Notes: generated by a model from the sequence alone, not told the origin. Counted from the stretch's first letter, positions 13,785 to 24,413 are shown. The stretch is DNA of 64,000 nucleotides from Oceanicaulis sp. HLUCCA04 (GCA_001314625.1 LJSH01000001.1:186001-250000), one strand, 5' to 3'. Made by a program: numbers and translations.

Positions 13785-14698
13785 AGGGCGGCTATCGCTA
13801 TCCAGATCGGAAGGGTCACGGCGGCAAGCAGGGTCGTTGCGGTGACGTGGCCGGCCATCATCTCTGCATCACCGCCCATTTCGCGCGCCAGCACATAGGC
13901 GGCGGCGGCTCCAGGCGTTGCGCCGATGCCGACCAGCACGGCCAGCGCCACACCTTCCACGCCCAGCAGGATACCCAATGCGTAGAAGACCGCCGGTGCG
14001 ATGATCAGCTTGGCTGTTACCGAGAGCGAGATGATGCCGGGCCGCGCACGCAGCGACGTAAAGTCCAGCCCCGCTCCTATCGTCAGAAGAATCAGCGGCA
14101 GGGAGGCGCGCCCGGCAAGATCCAGCGTGTCGGCCACCGGCCCGCTTTGGAAAGCGCCTGCCAGGTTGGCGGCCAGCCCGGCCAGACAGCCCAGGATGAT
14201 CGGGTTGGTGATAATGCGCAGGCCCACACGCCTCAGGTTGGGCGTGTGCTCGCTTGTGCCCCAGATGGTCATGATGCCGACGCACATCACGTTCACCAGC
14301 GGCACGGTGGGCGCGAAGGCGAGGGCGGCAAGCGCGGCACCTTCCTCGCCAAATGCCGCCGGGGCCAGCGCCAGCAGGACGAATCCGTTCCAGCGCACGC
14401 CGCCCTGAAAGAGGCTGGTATAGAGCGGGCCCGGCATGGGTATGAGGCGGAAGCCGAGCATGATCGCGCCCATCACCAGAAACCCTGCCGCTGCGGCCAG
14501 CATGAAACTGCCTGCAGGTACGGCTTCGTAGTCGGCGCGGCTGATCGTGATGAACAGGAAGGCGGGCATCAGCGCCTGATAGGACAGCCGGTTGATCCCG
14601 CCCCACAGGGGTGCCGCCACCAGCCCGGACCGGCGCAAGACCCAGCCCAGTGCGATGACCCCAAAGACCGGGACAAGTGCGGCAACGACCGGGCTCAT
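13781..14698 (-). CDS. AEC family transporter
   Basis: ALVPVFGVIALGWVLRRSGLVAAPLWGGINRLSYQALMPAFLF; 4-nt overlaps with both neighbours. Confidence 0.78.
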   Translation of the reverse strand: MSPVVAALVPVFGVIALGWVLRRSGLVAAPLWGGINRLSYQALMPAFLFITISRADYEAVPAGSFMLAAAAGFLVMGAIMLGFRLIPMPGPLYTSLFQGGVRWNGFVLLALAPAAFGEEGAALAALAFAPTVPLVNVMCVGIMTIWGTSEHTPNLRRVGLRIITNPIILGCLAGLAANLAGAFQSGPVADTLDLAGRASLPLILLTIGAGLDFTSLRARPGIISLSVTAKLIIAPAVFYALGILLGVEGVALAVLVGIGATPGAAAAYVLAREMGGDAEMMAGHVTATTLLAAVTLPIWIAIAAL

Positions 14699-15156
14699 TC
14701 CTGCGGTACGCCTTCGGCAATGCGCAACAATGCGTCTTCCAGGATTACGGCGGCCGCCTCGGCGTCGATCATCTCCTTGTGGCGGTGGATCGGGATGCCC
14801 GCTTCGGACAGGGTTTCACTCGCCTCGAAGGTAGAAAGCCGCTCATCCTGATAGGCAATCGGCAGATCGCGCAGACGCAACAGATTCGTGGCGAGCGAGC
14901 GCGCGGACTGCGCGCGCCGCCCGTCCCCGCCATCCATGTGCAGGGGCAGACCGATGATCATCCCCTTGCAGGCGCGCTCGTCATAGAGCCTGAAAATGCG
15001 CGCCGCATCCTCGGAAAATTTTGTCCGTCCGATGGTTTCCACCGCGCTGACCAGCGTGCGGTCTGAATTGCAGGCCGCCACGCCGATAGTGCGTGTGCCG
15101 GGGTCCAGCGCCATCAGAGGCCCATTGGGCAGCAGGGCCGGGTGCATGAAAATCAT
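14695..15156 (-). CDS. ruvX: Holliday junction resolvase-like RuvX/YqgF
   Basis: LMALDPGTRTIGVAACNSDRTLVSAVETI; YQDERLSTFEASE. Confidence 0.92.
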   Translation of the reverse strand: MIFMHPALLPNGPLMALDPGTRTIGVAACNSDRTLVSAVETIGRTKFSEDAARIFRLYDERACKGMIIGLPLHMDGGDGRRAQSARSLATNLLRLRDLPIAYQDERLSTFEASETLSEAGIPIHRHKEMIDAEAAAVILEDALLRIAEGVPQE

Positions 15157-15181
15157 GGCGCTGGATGCTCCCTGCGGGGTG

Positions 15182-15925
15182 TCAGGCCGTCATCCCGCCT
15201 GCGACATCGATAGTCGTGCCGGTCACATAGCTGCTTTCATCGCTGGCGAGAAACACCGCGACGCTCGCGATTTCACCGGCTTTACCATAGCGGCCAAGTG
15301 GCACCATCATGCGTTGCAGGTCAGCCGTTTCGCCGTCTGCCGGGTTCATGTCGGTGTCGATAGGTCCCGGCTGGATGACGTTGGCGCGCAAGCCCTTGCG
15401 GCCGAGCTCGCGCGCCGCGGCCTTGGTCAGCATCTGCACGGCGGCTTTCGAGGCGCAGTAGGAGCCAAGGCCCGGAGAGGGCGCGCGGTCGCCCAGAATG
15501 GACCCGACCGTAATGATGGAGCTGCCGGGCTCCATGATATTGGCGGCAAGCCGGATCGCCTCGAACGGCGCGGTGACATTGACGGCCATTACATCATTCC
15601 AGTCCTCGTCGCTCATCTTGCGCAAGGTGACTTCGCGAGCGATCCCGGCATTGTTGACCAGAATGTCGATCCGTCCGTGGCGCTCGGCAGCTTCGCGCAT
15701 GATTTTGGTCGTCTCGCCCGCCTTGCGCGCATCGCAAGACACAGCTTCGGCCTTGCCGCCCTTGGCGTTGATCGCGGCGGCCACGGCTTCGGCCTTGTCC
15801 TTCGATCCGCCATAGGTCAGCACCACGGCCGCGCCTTCGTCTGCAAAAGCGTGACATATCGCTGCGCCGATACCCCGCGAACCACCCGTTACAAATGCGA
15901 TCTTTCCTGACAGCCTTGCGCCCAT
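15182..15925 (-). CDS. SDR family oxidoreductase
   Basis: GKIAFVTGGSRGIGAAICHAF, NNAG, YCASKAAV; start assigned at MGARLSGK. Confidence 0.9.
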   Translation of the reverse strand: MGARLSGKIAFVTGGSRGIGAAICHAFADEGAAVVLTYGGSKDKAEAVAAAINAKGGKAEAVSCDARKAGETTKIMREAAERHGRIDILVNNAGIAREVTLRKMSDEDWNDVMAVNVTAPFEAIRLAANIMEPGSSIITVGSILGDRAPSPGLGSYCASKAAVQMLTKAAARELGRKGLRANVIQPGPIDTDMNPADGETADLQRMMVPLGRYGKAGEIASVAVFLASDESSYVTGTTIDVAGGMTA

Positions 15926-16020
15926 GACAGATGTCTCCTCCAACTTGCTGCGTTGCCGTTCTATATCAGGGCGAGAGACAAGCCCGTTCGCCCCTTTACT
16001 GCAAGCATTGAGACGCATTG

Positions 16021-17163
16021 ATGGCTGAAATCAGCGTGCGCATGACCGGCGGAATGGCAGAGATCGCGCCAGAAATCTGGGACAGTTTTGCCAATGCGGA
16101 GGGCGAAGCGTTTGATCCCTTCGTGAGCTGGAACTTCCTTGAAGCGCTGGAGGCGTCGGGCAGTGTCAGCGCAGAGACCGGCTGGACGCCGCGCCATCTG
16201 ATTGCCGAGGACGAAGCGGGCAATGTGCTCGGCGTTCTCCCGCTCTACGTCAAAACCCATTCCTACGGCGAATACGTCTTCGACCATGCCTGGGCTGATG
16301 CGCTGCACCGGGCAGGCGGGGAGTATTATCCAAAGCTCGTCACGACGGTGCCCTTCACCCCTGTGACCGGACGGCGCGTGCTGTCGCCTGACCCGGCGAT
16401 CCACCGCGCCCTCGCTGGCGCCGCAAAATCTGTCGCCGGTCAATGGAGCGCTTCGGGCTGGCATGTACTCTTCGCCGGCCCATCAGAGCGCGAGGCGCTG
16501 GCCGGGTCAGGCTTGATGGAACGGTTCGATATCCAGTTCATCTGGGATAATCGCGGCTATGACAGCTACGATGACTTCCTGGCCGATCTCGCCTCGCGCA
16601 AGCGCAAGGCCTTGCGGAAAGAACGTGAGGCCGCGCAAGCCGGACTGGAGATCGTCCCGTTGACCGGCGCGGAGCTCACCGACGAGCACTGGGACGTCTT
16701 CTTTGCCTGCTATCAGGATACTGGCGAGCGCAAATGGGGCACGCCCTATCTCAACCGCGACTTTTTCCGCCTGATCCATCAGCGCATGGCTGACAAGGTG
16801 CTGATGGTGATGGCGCGCCGGGAGGGGCAGTGGATCGCCTCGGCACTGAACTTCATCGGGGGTGAGGCGCTCTACGGGCGCTATTGGGGCTGCCTCGAGC
16901 ACCGCGAAAACCTGCATTTCGAGCTCTGCTACCATCAGGCCATCGACTACGCGATTGCGCATGGTCTCAAGCGCGTTGAGGCGGGCGCGCAAGGCCATCA
17001 TAAGCTGGCACGTGGCTACCGCCCGCAAGCGGTCGGTTCATCCCACTTCCTCACCCATGAAGGCCTTGGCACAGCGGTTGGCCGCTTTCTGCAGCGCGAG
17101 CGTCAGGCGGTGCTGACCGAGATCATCGCACTGGATGAGGAAGGGCCATACCGGAAGGGTTGA
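16021..17163 (+). CDS. FemAB/GNAT-like protein (COG3146-type, peptidogalycan biosynthesis/recognition)
   Basis: HAWADALHRAGGEYYPKLVTTVPFTPVTGRRVL and YGRYWGCLEHRENLHFELCYHQAIDYAI. Confidence 0.8.
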   Translation: MAEISVRMTGGMAEIAPEIWDSFANAEGEAFDPFVSWNFLEALEASGSVSAETGWTPRHLIAEDEAGNVLGVLPLYVKTHSYGEYVFDHAWADALHRAGGEYYPKLVTTVPFTPVTGRRVLSPDPAIHRALAGAAKSVAGQWSASGWHVLFAGPSEREALAGSGLMERFDIQFIWDNRGYDSYDDFLADLASRKRKALRKEREAAQAGLEIVPLTGAELTDEHWDVFFACYQDTGERKWGTPYLNRDFFRLIHQRMADKVLMVMARREGQWIASALNFIGGEALYGRYWGCLEHRENLHFELCYHQAIDYAIAHGLKRVEAGAQGHHKLARGYRPQAVGSSHFLTHEGLGTAVGRFLQRERQAVLTEIIALDEEGPYRKG

Positions 17164-17226
17164 GGCTGGCCGCGCCAAGCGTGGCTTGGTAGACAGAGAC
17201 TGATAACCGCCACCCGGAGACACGCC

Positions 17227-17658
17227 ATGAGCCTTGATGGCCGCTATGACGACCAAAATATTTTCGCGAAAATCCTGCGCGGCGAGGCGCCGTGCGTGAA
17301 AGTTCGCGAGGATGAGCACACGCTGGCCATCATGGATGTGTTTCCGCAAGCGCCCGGTCATGTGCTGGTGATACCGAAGGAAAAAGCCCGCAATCTGTTC
17401 GAGCTGTCCGAGGACGCGGCGGAAAAATCCATTCTGGCGGTGAAGACGGTGGCCGCCGCCGTGCGCCGCGGGCTGGGGCCTGACGGCGTGTTAGTGGCCC
17501 AGTTCAATGGCGCCCCGGCCGGCCAGACCGTCTTCCATATCCATTTCCACATCATTCCGCGCCGCGAGGGTGTGGAGATTGCCGGACACGGGAATGCCAA
17601 AATGGCTGACACGGCTGAACTTGAGGCGCTGGCGGAGAAAATCCGGGCGGCTTTGTAG
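17227..17658 (+). CDS. HIT domain protein
   Basis: C-terminal HIHFHIIPR (HxHxHxx) triad. Confidence 0.93.
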   Translation: MSLDGRYDDQNIFAKILRGEAPCVKVREDEHTLAIMDVFPQAPGHVLVIPKEKARNLFELSEDAAEKSILAVKTVAAAVRRGLGPDGVLVAQFNGAPAGQTVFHIHFHIIPRREGVEIAGHGNAKMADTAELEALAEKIRAAL

Positions 17659-17689
17659 TCCTGATGGCCATTCAGAGGTTCAGTATTCT

Positions 17690-17778
17690 GAAATCCCGGA
17701 GGCCCGAAGGGTCATCCGGGACCTCATTCAGACAAATCGCAAGAAGACCCCGGGTCTCGCGCGCTCGCCCGGGGTTTC
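17690..17778. repeat. Pair of GC-rich palindromes (REP-like)
   Basis: TCCCGGAGGCCCGAAGGGTCATCCGGGA and ACCCCGGGTCTCGCGCGCTCGCCCGGGGT in the HIT-SET intergenic region. Confidence 0.5.
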
Positions 17779-17925
17779 ACGTAATGACGTAAAATCCCGC
17801 TTGATTTTTTTTCAATTCGCGCATCATAGGCGCTGGAGCGTCGCACTCTGCACGGGACGTGAATCGCCCTGTGCCCCTTTACCCGCCCGCGTCGACGCAC
17901 GGGCGCGTTCTGGCGTTCTTGCACC

Positions 17926-18363
17926 ATGCTACTCATCGACACTTTTGTCGGTCCCAGTGCCATTGAAGGCGTTGGGGTTTTTGCGGCTGAACCGATCCGC
18001 AAGGGACAGCTTATCTATCGCTTCGAGCCCGGCTTTGACCGGCTGATTGGCGAAGCTGAGCTGCCCAATTTTCCAGAAAGCATTCGCCACTTCATCGAGC
18101 GCTATACCTACCCGCATCCCAAAGAGGCCGGGATGCTGGTGCTGGATGCCGACAACGGCCGGCATATGAACCATTCGCTGCAGCCCAATACCGATTTTCG
18201 TGACTCGGTGTTCGGTTATGCGATCCGCGACATAGCCGCCGGCGAGGAAATCACCTGCAACTATGCAGAGTTCGAGCCGGACTTCTACATGCTGCCCTCG
18301 ATGGTGACGGCTCATATTGCTGCCAGTCAGCCGATGGCCAACGGCAATGGCGCACACCTGTAA
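17926..18363 (+). CDS. SET domain protein
   Basis: GPSAIEGVGVFAAEPIRKGQLIYRF ... HMNHSLQPNT ... RDIAAGEEITCNYAEF. Confidence 0.88.
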   Translation: MLLIDTFVGPSAIEGVGVFAAEPIRKGQLIYRFEPGFDRLIGEAELPNFPESIRHFIERYTYPHPKEAGMLVLDADNGRHMNHSLQPNTDFRDSVFGYAIRDIAAGEEITCNYAEFEPDFYMLPSMVTAHIAASQPMANGNGAHL

Positions 18364-18421
18364 CCGGGTGTAGTGGCCAATGCACTTGTGGAAGGCGGGA
18401 GGTGATGGCTAGCTTGCATCC

Positions 18422-19333
18422 ATGCGCACGATTGCCATCACTTCCGCCTCCGGCTTTGATCATGTAACGCCTGACGGCCACCCCGAACGCGTGGCACGTC
18501 TCGACTCCGTCAGCGGCGCACTCGGCTCCCTGTCGTCCCGCGAAGCCTCGCCTGCATCGCGCGAGGATCTGGCGCGTGTGCATGACGCGGCTCACATCGA
18601 CCGTGTTTTTGCCGCCAGTCCGGATTCGGGGCATGTCTCGCTGGATGCCGATACCTGGATGAGCCCCGGCTCTCTCAACGCCGCGCTGCATGCCTGCGGC
18701 GCGGCGATCGAGGGCGTTAATGCCGTGCTGGATGGCGAGGCTGAGGCCGTGTTCATCGGTTGCCGTCCGCCAGGTCACCACGCCGAGCCCGACCGGGCGA
18801 TGGGCTTTTGCCTGTTCAACCAGATTGCTGTCGGCGCGCTCCACGCTCTGGAGGCGAGGGGGCTTTCGCGCGTCGCGGTCATCGATATCGATGTGCATCA
18901 CGGCAATGGCACGCAGGCCACCGCCGAGCGCGAACCGCGCCTGTTCTTCGGTTCGGTTCATCAGGGCTGGATCTATCCGGGCACCGGCGCAGCGCACGAG
19001 ACCGGACGGCATGGCAATATTGCCAATCGTCCTTTGCCTGCCGGCGCGAATGGCGCAACCTGGCACCCGGCGCTTGATGAACTGATTGAAGCGGTTCGCG
19101 CCTTTGGTCCCCAGCTGCTGCTGGTGTCTGCCGGGTTTGATGCGCACAAGGATGATCCGCTGGCCGGGCTGTCTCTGGAGGAGGCGGATTTCGCCCGCGC
19201 TGGCACGGCGCTCGCCCGGCTTGCACAGGAAACCACCAACTCGCGGCTTGTCTGCGTGCTTGAGGGCGGATACGACTGCCCCGCGCTTGAACGGTCGGTT
19301 GCGGCTTTTGTTGGCGCGCTGCAGGCGGCCTGA
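18422..19333 (+). CDS. Histone deacetylase/acetoin utilization-like protein
   Basis: RPPGHHAEPDRAMGFCLFNQIAVGA, IDIDVHHGNGTQ, SAGFDAHKDDPLAGL. Confidence 0.93.
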   Translation: MRTIAITSASGFDHVTPDGHPERVARLDSVSGALGSLSSREASPASREDLARVHDAAHIDRVFAASPDSGHVSLDADTWMSPGSLNAALHACGAAIEGVNAVLDGEAEAVFIGCRPPGHHAEPDRAMGFCLFNQIAVGALHALEARGLSRVAVIDIDVHHGNGTQATAEREPRLFFGSVHQGWIYPGTGAAHETGRHGNIANRPLPAGANGATWHPALDELIEAVRAFGPQLLLVSAGFDAHKDDPLAGLSLEEADFARAGTALARLAQETTNSRLVCVLEGGYDCPALERSVAAFVGALQAA

Positions 19334-19383
19334 CGGGGACCAGCGTCTGACAGATCGTGTCCGCTTCGATCCCCAGACATGTC

Positions 19384-19977
19384 ATGACCCAGCCTGATGC
19401 CACGCGCCTGCCCGGCTCCATAATCATCGCCCGCCACGGTGAGCCCGATGCGGACCGCCGCATGGTGCTAGACTGGCGTGGCTACGAGAAATGGTGGGCA
19501 GACTATGATCTGGCCGGGCTGAAAGAGGGCCAGAGCGCGCCCAGGGCGCTGTGTATGGCGGCCAGTCAGGCGCACTCGGTCTATGCCTCCACCCTGCCGC
19601 GCGCGGTTGAAACCGCACAGGCCTGTGTGGGCGAGCGCGAACTGACGCAGAACTCCGTTTTCGTCGAGGCGCCGCTACCGCCGCCGCCGATTCCCGGCCG
19701 GTTCAAGGCGCGCACCTGGGGCGTGTATGCGCGCTGCACCTGGTGGCTGGGCCTGTCACGCGGCAAGGAAACACGCCGTCAGGCCGAATCCCGCGCCGAA
19801 GAGGCCGCTGCCATCCTGATTGAGGCCGCCCAGCATGGCGATGTGGCCCTGTTTGCCCATGGCTGGTTTAACCGCATGCTGCGCCCTGTGCTCCAGCGTC
19901 ATGGTTATGTCTGCGTGCGTGATGGCGGGGACGGCTACTGGTCCTGGCGCAAATACGAGATCAAGGGCCGGGGCTGA
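19384..19977 (+). CDS. Histidine phosphatase family protein
   Basis: SIIIARHGEPDADRR (RHG) and VALFAHGWFNRML. Confidence 0.8.
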   Translation: MTQPDATRLPGSIIIARHGEPDADRRMVLDWRGYEKWWADYDLAGLKEGQSAPRALCMAASQAHSVYASTLPRAVETAQACVGERELTQNSVFVEAPLPPPPIPGRFKARTWGVYARCTWWLGLSRGKETRRQAESRAEEAAAILIEAAQHGDVALFAHGWFNRMLRPVLQRHGYVCVRDGGDGYWSWRKYEIKGRG

Positions 19978-20025
19978 CCGTCAACTCCACTGGACGCGCA
20001 AGGCAGCCCTTGCCAATCTGCCGCC

Positions 20026-20277
20026 ATGACCGACTCAATTCCTGCCGATATCGCCAAGCTGAGCTTTGAAGCTGCCCTGAAAGAGCTGGAGGACATTGTC
20101 CATCAGCTCGAACGCGGTGATGTGGAGCTGGAGAAATCCATCGCCATGTATGAGCGCGGCGCTGCGCTGCGCGCCCATTGCGAGGCGCGCCTGAAAGATG
20201 CGCAGCTGAAAGTCGACAAGATCGTGCTGGGCGCTGACGGCAAGCCGGGCATGGAGCCTGCGGGCCTGGACGGCTGA
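20026..20277 (+). CDS. xseB: Exodeoxyribonuclease VII small subunit
   Basis: [55 protein letters not shown]. Confidence 0.95.
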   Translation: MTDSIPADIAKLSFEAALKELEDIVHQLERGDVELEKSIAMYERGAALRAHCEARLKDAQLKVDKIVLGADGKPGMEPAGLDG

Positions 20278-20645
20278 TGCGCGGGCCCGCCGATCCGCCT
20301 GCTACTGAAATCAGCCCGGATGATTTCTTTGCCGCAGACATCCGTCTTGGCACCATCACGCGCGCCGAGCCGTTTCCCGAGGCACGCAAACCGGCCTTCA
20401 AACTCTGGATCGATTTTGGCGAGGCAATCGGCGAGAAGCGGTCCTCTGCGCAGATAACGGCGCATTACCCGGTTGAAGACCTGCCCGGACGGCGCGTGCT
20501 GGCGGTGGTCAATTTTCCGCCGCGCCAGATTGGCCCTGTGCGCTCCGAAGTGCTGGTGCTGGGGGTAACGGACAGTGCAGGCGATGTGGTGTTGCTGGAG
20601 GTGCCGGAGCACGCCGATATGGCCAACGGTGCTGCGGTCAGCTAG
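20277..20645 (+). CDS. csaA: tRNA-binding protein CsaA-like
   Basis: ADIRLGTITRAEPFPEARKPAFKLWIDFGEAIGEKRSSAQITAHY ... VLVLGVTDSAGDVVLL. Confidence 0.85.
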   Translation: MRGPADPPATEISPDDFFAADIRLGTITRAEPFPEARKPAFKLWIDFGEAIGEKRSSAQITAHYPVEDLPGRRVLAVVNFPPRQIGPVRSEVLVLGVTDSAGDVVLLEVPEHADMANGAAVS

Positions 20646-20692
20646 ACCGGCTCTGTCCTGCCCCCTTTGCGCCCGGAGTGCGTCTGCCCGTC

Positions 20693-21583
20693 ATGGCCAG
20701 TTTTCAGGCCCAGCTTGAAGAATCTGCTGACCGCGTGACGGTGGCGCTCGATGCGTTGCTGGCCCGCGCAGATGGTCCCGAGGCGCGCCTGGCCTCGGCC
20801 ATGCGCTATGCGGCTCTCGGGCCGGGCAAGCGTATCCGGCCTTTCCTCACGCTGGCGGCAGGCCGGATGCTGGGCGCGGACGAGCGCGGTCTCTTGCGGG
20901 CGGGCTGCGCTATCGAGTGCATCCATGCCTATTCGCTGATCCATGACGATCTGCCCTGCATGGACGATGATAATGTGCGCCGGGGCCGCCCGACCGTGCA
21001 TATCGCCTATGACGAGGCGACGGCCGTCCTCGCAGGCGATGCCTTGCAGTCAGCGGCCTTCGAAATCATGTCGGGTACAGATACCCACCCCCATCCCAGT
21101 GTCCGTCTGGCGCTGGTGGAGGGTCTGGCGAAGGCATCCGGCGCGCGCGGCATGGCGGGCGGTCAGATGATCGACATGATGTCGCCGACGCGAGAGGGTG
21201 ATGATATCGGCGTGCTGACACGCCTGCACCGGATGAAAACCGGCGCGCTGATCAGCTTTTCGGTGGAAGCGGGCGCGGTGCTCGCCGAGGCGGGCAGTGA
21301 GGCGCGTCACGCGCTGGAAGGCTATGCTCACGATCTGGGCCTGATCTACCAGATTGTCGATGATCTGCTGGATGCAGAAGGTTTGCCGAATATCGCCGGA
21401 AAGGCCGTCAACAAGGATGCCCGTCAGGGAAAAACCACATTTGTCACGATTCTGGGGGTGGACGGCGCGCGCGAACGGGCGCGTCATCTCGCCGCTCAGG
21501 CCAAGGAATACCTCGCACTCTTCGGCAGTTCTGCCAATATTCTCAAGAGCTGCGTGGACTTCGTTCTGGAACGGCGGTCCTGA
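20693..21583 (+). CDS. ispA: Polyprenyl (farnesyl) diphosphate synthase
   Basis: GKRIRP, IHDDLPCMDDDNVRRGRPTVH, YQIVDDLLDAEG. Confidence 0.93.
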   Translation: MASFQAQLEESADRVTVALDALLARADGPEARLASAMRYAALGPGKRIRPFLTLAAGRMLGADERGLLRAGCAIECIHAYSLIHDDLPCMDDDNVRRGRPTVHIAYDEATAVLAGDALQSAAFEIMSGTDTHPHPSVRLALVEGLAKASGARGMAGGQMIDMMSPTREGDDIGVLTRLHRMKTGALISFSVEAGAVLAEAGSEARHALEGYAHDLGLIYQIVDDLLDAEGLPNIAGKAVNKDARQGKTTFVTILGVDGARERARHLAAQAKEYLALFGSSANILKSCVDFVLERRS

Positions 21584-21643
21584 CCGTCCGGCCTGAAACC
21601 CACACTAGCACCGGCACTGGCCGGACCGAAGACTGGAGCCATC

Positions 21644-23548
21644 ATGCCCGAAACGCCCAATCTGGACCGCATCGCCTCCCCGGCAGACCTCAAAGGGCTG
21701 GACATCGCGCAGTTGCGTGTTGTCGCCGATGAGCTGCGCGCGGAGACGATTGACGCGGTGTCGGTGACGGGTGGGCATCTGGGCGCGGGGCTGGGCGTGG
21801 TCGAGCTTACCGTCGCCCTGCACGCTGTATTTGATACGCCTGATGACGTGCTGATCTGGGATGTTGGCCACCAGTGTTACCCGCACAAGATACTCACCGG
21901 CCGGCGTGACCGTATCCGCACCTTGCGCCAGGGGGGCGGCCTGTCCGGCTTTACCAAGCGTTCGGAGAGCGAATACGATCCGTTCGGCGCGGCGCACGCC
22001 TCCACATCGATTTCGGCGGCCCTGGGTTTTTCGGTCGCCAGCGACCTCAAGGGGGAAGACCGTCACGTCGTTGCCGTCATCGGTGACGGGTCCATGTCGG
22101 CGGGCATGGCCTATGAAGCGATGAACAATGCCGGCGCGCTCGACAAGAATCTCATCGTCATCCTGAACGATAACGACATGTCCATCGCCCCGCCGGTCGG
22201 CGCGATGAGCCATTATTTCGCGCGTCTGGTCTCGTCGAAAGGCTATCGCTCGCTGCGCAAGATCGGCAAGGGCCTTGCCAAGGTGATCGGCGTGGAAGAG
22301 GCCGCGCGCCGGGCCGAGGAATATATGCGCGGCATGGCCGTCGGCGGCACCATGTTCGAGGAAATGGGTTTCCGCTATGTCGGACCGATTGACGGGCACG
22401 ACATGGCCCAGCTGGTCGCCGTTCTCAGGAATGTGCGCGACGGGCAGGAAGGCCCGGTGCTGATCCATGCCGTCACCCATAAAGGCCATGGCTATGCGCC
22501 CGCCGAAGCCGCTGCGGACAAGTATCATGGCGTCGCCAAGTTCAACGTCGTCACGGGTGAACAGGCCAAATCAAAGCCCGCCGCGCCCAGCTATACCGGC
22601 GTATTCGCGGACGCCCTGATCCGCGAAGCCGAAAGCGATCGGTCTATCGTCGCCATCACGGCGGCGATGCCCGGTGGAACCGGGCTCGACAAGTTTGCGC
22701 AGCGTTTTCCGGATCGCTGCTTTGATGTCGGCATTGCCGAACAGCACGCCGTCACTTTCGCTGCCGGCCTTGCCGCCGCTGGAATGCGGCCCTTCGCAGC
22801 GCTGTATTCCACCTTCCTGCAGCGCGCCTATGACAGTGTGGTCCACGATGTCGCGATCCAGAAACTGCCGGTGCGCTTTGCCATCGACCGCGCCGGTCTG
22901 GTCGGCGCAGACGGCTCGACACACGCGGGCAGTTTTGACCTGGGCTATCTGGGCATGTTGCCCGGCATGGTGATCATGGCGGCTGCCGATGAGGCCGAGC
23001 TGGTGCGCATGGTCAAGACCGCCACGCTGATCGATGATGGCCCCAGCGCCTTCCGCTATCCGCGCGGTGAGGGTACGGGCGTGGAGATTCCCGCCAACCC
23101 TGAGCCCCTCGAAATCGGCAAGGGCCGTATCTTGCGCGAGGGCAGCGCGGTGGCGATCCTGTCGCTGGGCACGCGGCTCGAAGAATCGCTCAAAGCCGCC
23201 GACCAGCTCGCCGCCCATGGCCTGTCGGCGACGGTTGCCGATGCCCGCTTTGCCAAACCGCTCGATGAGGAGCTCGTCCTGCGTCTGGCGCGCGAGCATG
23301 AAGTGCTGATCACCATCGAAGAAGGCGCACGCGGCGGGTTTGGTGCCTTTGTGCTGCACCTGCTGGCGGACAAGGGCGTGCTCGACCGGGGTCTGAAAAT
23401 CCGCACCATGACGCTGCCGGACGTGTTCCAGGAGCATGACAGCCCCGTGAAGCAGTATGACGAGGCGCGCCTGAATGCCCGCCACATCACCGCGACGGTG
23501 CTTGATGCGCTCGGCCGCGCCGAAGAGGCGGCCAAAGCGCTGGCGTGA
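21644..23548 (+). CDS. dxs: 1-deoxy-D-xylulose-5-phosphate synthase
   Basis: [54 protein letters not shown]. Confidence 0.97.
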   Translation: MPETPNLDRIASPADLKGLDIAQLRVVADELRAETIDAVSVTGGHLGAGLGVVELTVALHAVFDTPDDVLIWDVGHQCYPHKILTGRRDRIRTLRQGGGLSGFTKRSESEYDPFGAAHASTSISAALGFSVASDLKGEDRHVVAVIGDGSMSAGMAYEAMNNAGALDKNLIVILNDNDMSIAPPVGAMSHYFARLVSSKGYRSLRKIGKGLAKVIGVEEAARRAEEYMRGMAVGGTMFEEMGFRYVGPIDGHDMAQLVAVLRNVRDGQEGPVLIHAVTHKGHGYAPAEAAADKYHGVAKFNVVTGEQAKSKPAAPSYTGVFADALIREAESDRSIVAITAAMPGGTGLDKFAQRFPDRCFDVGIAEQHAVTFAAGLAAAGMRPFAALYSTFLQRAYDSVVHDVAIQKLPVRFAIDRAGLVGADGSTHAGSFDLGYLGMLPGMVIMAAADEAELVRMVKTATLIDDGPSAFRYPRGEGTGVEIPANPEPLEIGKGRILREGSAVAILSLGTRLEESLKAADQLAAHGLSATVADARFAKPLDEELVLRLAREHEVLITIEEGARGGFGAFVLHLLADKGVLDRGLKIRTMTLPDVFQEHDSPVKQYDEARLNARHITATVLDALGRAEEAAKALA

Positions 23549-23564
23549 CAGGAAGGGGCGGGTC

Positions 23565-24389
23565 GTGCTGCCACGGCTAGCACTTGTGGTCGCCGGACTT
23601 TGGAAAAGCCGGCCCCGGCTCTGGCTGGCCGGGCTTTCATGGGTCGTGTTGCTGGCGGCCTATTTCCTGATCTTTCTGCTCACCCGTCCTGAGGATGCGC
23701 CGCGGCTGCTGTCGTCGGCTTTCTTCAACGCAAGCGTTTTCTGCCTTCTCGCCAGTGCCGTGCTGGCAGGCCTGCCGCGCCTTCTCGGCCTTCAGCCGGT
23801 CTTTATCCAGCTGCTGGTCCATATAGCGGCGGCGGTGCTGTTCTGCCTGCTTTGGTACCTTGGGGTGATCATCCTGCTGGGCTGGCGTGACGGCTCCCTC
23901 TCGACAGGCTTTATCGTCGAGCCATTTGGCAGCATAGCCTTTGCCTGGCAGATACTGCAGGGCCTTCTGGGCTATGCTGCGGTGGTCGCGGCCGGCTATG
24001 CGCTCCATTACCGGGACATGGCGCGCAGCCTCGCCAGCCAGAACGCCGCCAGACAGCCGGCCTTTTCGACACGCCTGATGGTGCGTGGGCCTGACGGGCT
24101 GGTTTCCCTGGCCGTGGCGGACGTCGTCAAGGTGACGGCGAGAGGCGATTATTGCGAGATCACGGTATCGCGCAGAAGCTTTTCTACCCGCAAAAGCCTG
24201 ACTGAAATCGCGTCCGGTCTCGATCCGAGCCAGTTTGTGCGCTTGCATCGCTCGGTTCTGGTCAATCTGGACGCTGTGATATCGGCTGAACCGGCGGGAG
24301 ATGGCAGGCTGACGGTGCACCTTCACAATGGTGACAGCGTCCCGACCAGCAAGGCGGGCGCGCGCCTGTTGCGCGAGTTATCGATCTAG
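23565..24389 (+). CDS. Membrane-anchored LytTR-family transcriptional regulator (GTG start)
   Basis: N-terminal hydrophobic segments, then LytTR DNA-binding domain (VVKVTARGDYCEITVS ... FVRLHRSVLVNLDAV). Confidence 0.85.
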   Translation: MLPRLALVVAGLWKSRPRLWLAGLSWVVLLAAYFLIFLLTRPEDAPRLLSSAFFNASVFCLLASAVLAGLPRLLGLQPVFIQLLVHIAAAVLFCLLWYLGVIILLGWRDGSLSTGFIVEPFGSIAFAWQILQGLLGYAAVVAAGYALHYRDMARSLASQNAARQPAFSTRLMVRGPDGLVSLAVADVVKVTARGDYCEITVSRRSFSTRKSLTEIASGLDPSQFVRLHRSVLVNLDAVISAEPAGDGRLTVHLHNGDSVPTSKAGARLLRELSI

Positions 24390-24413
24390 CGGGTTGTTCG
24401 ACCGCAACTAGCC

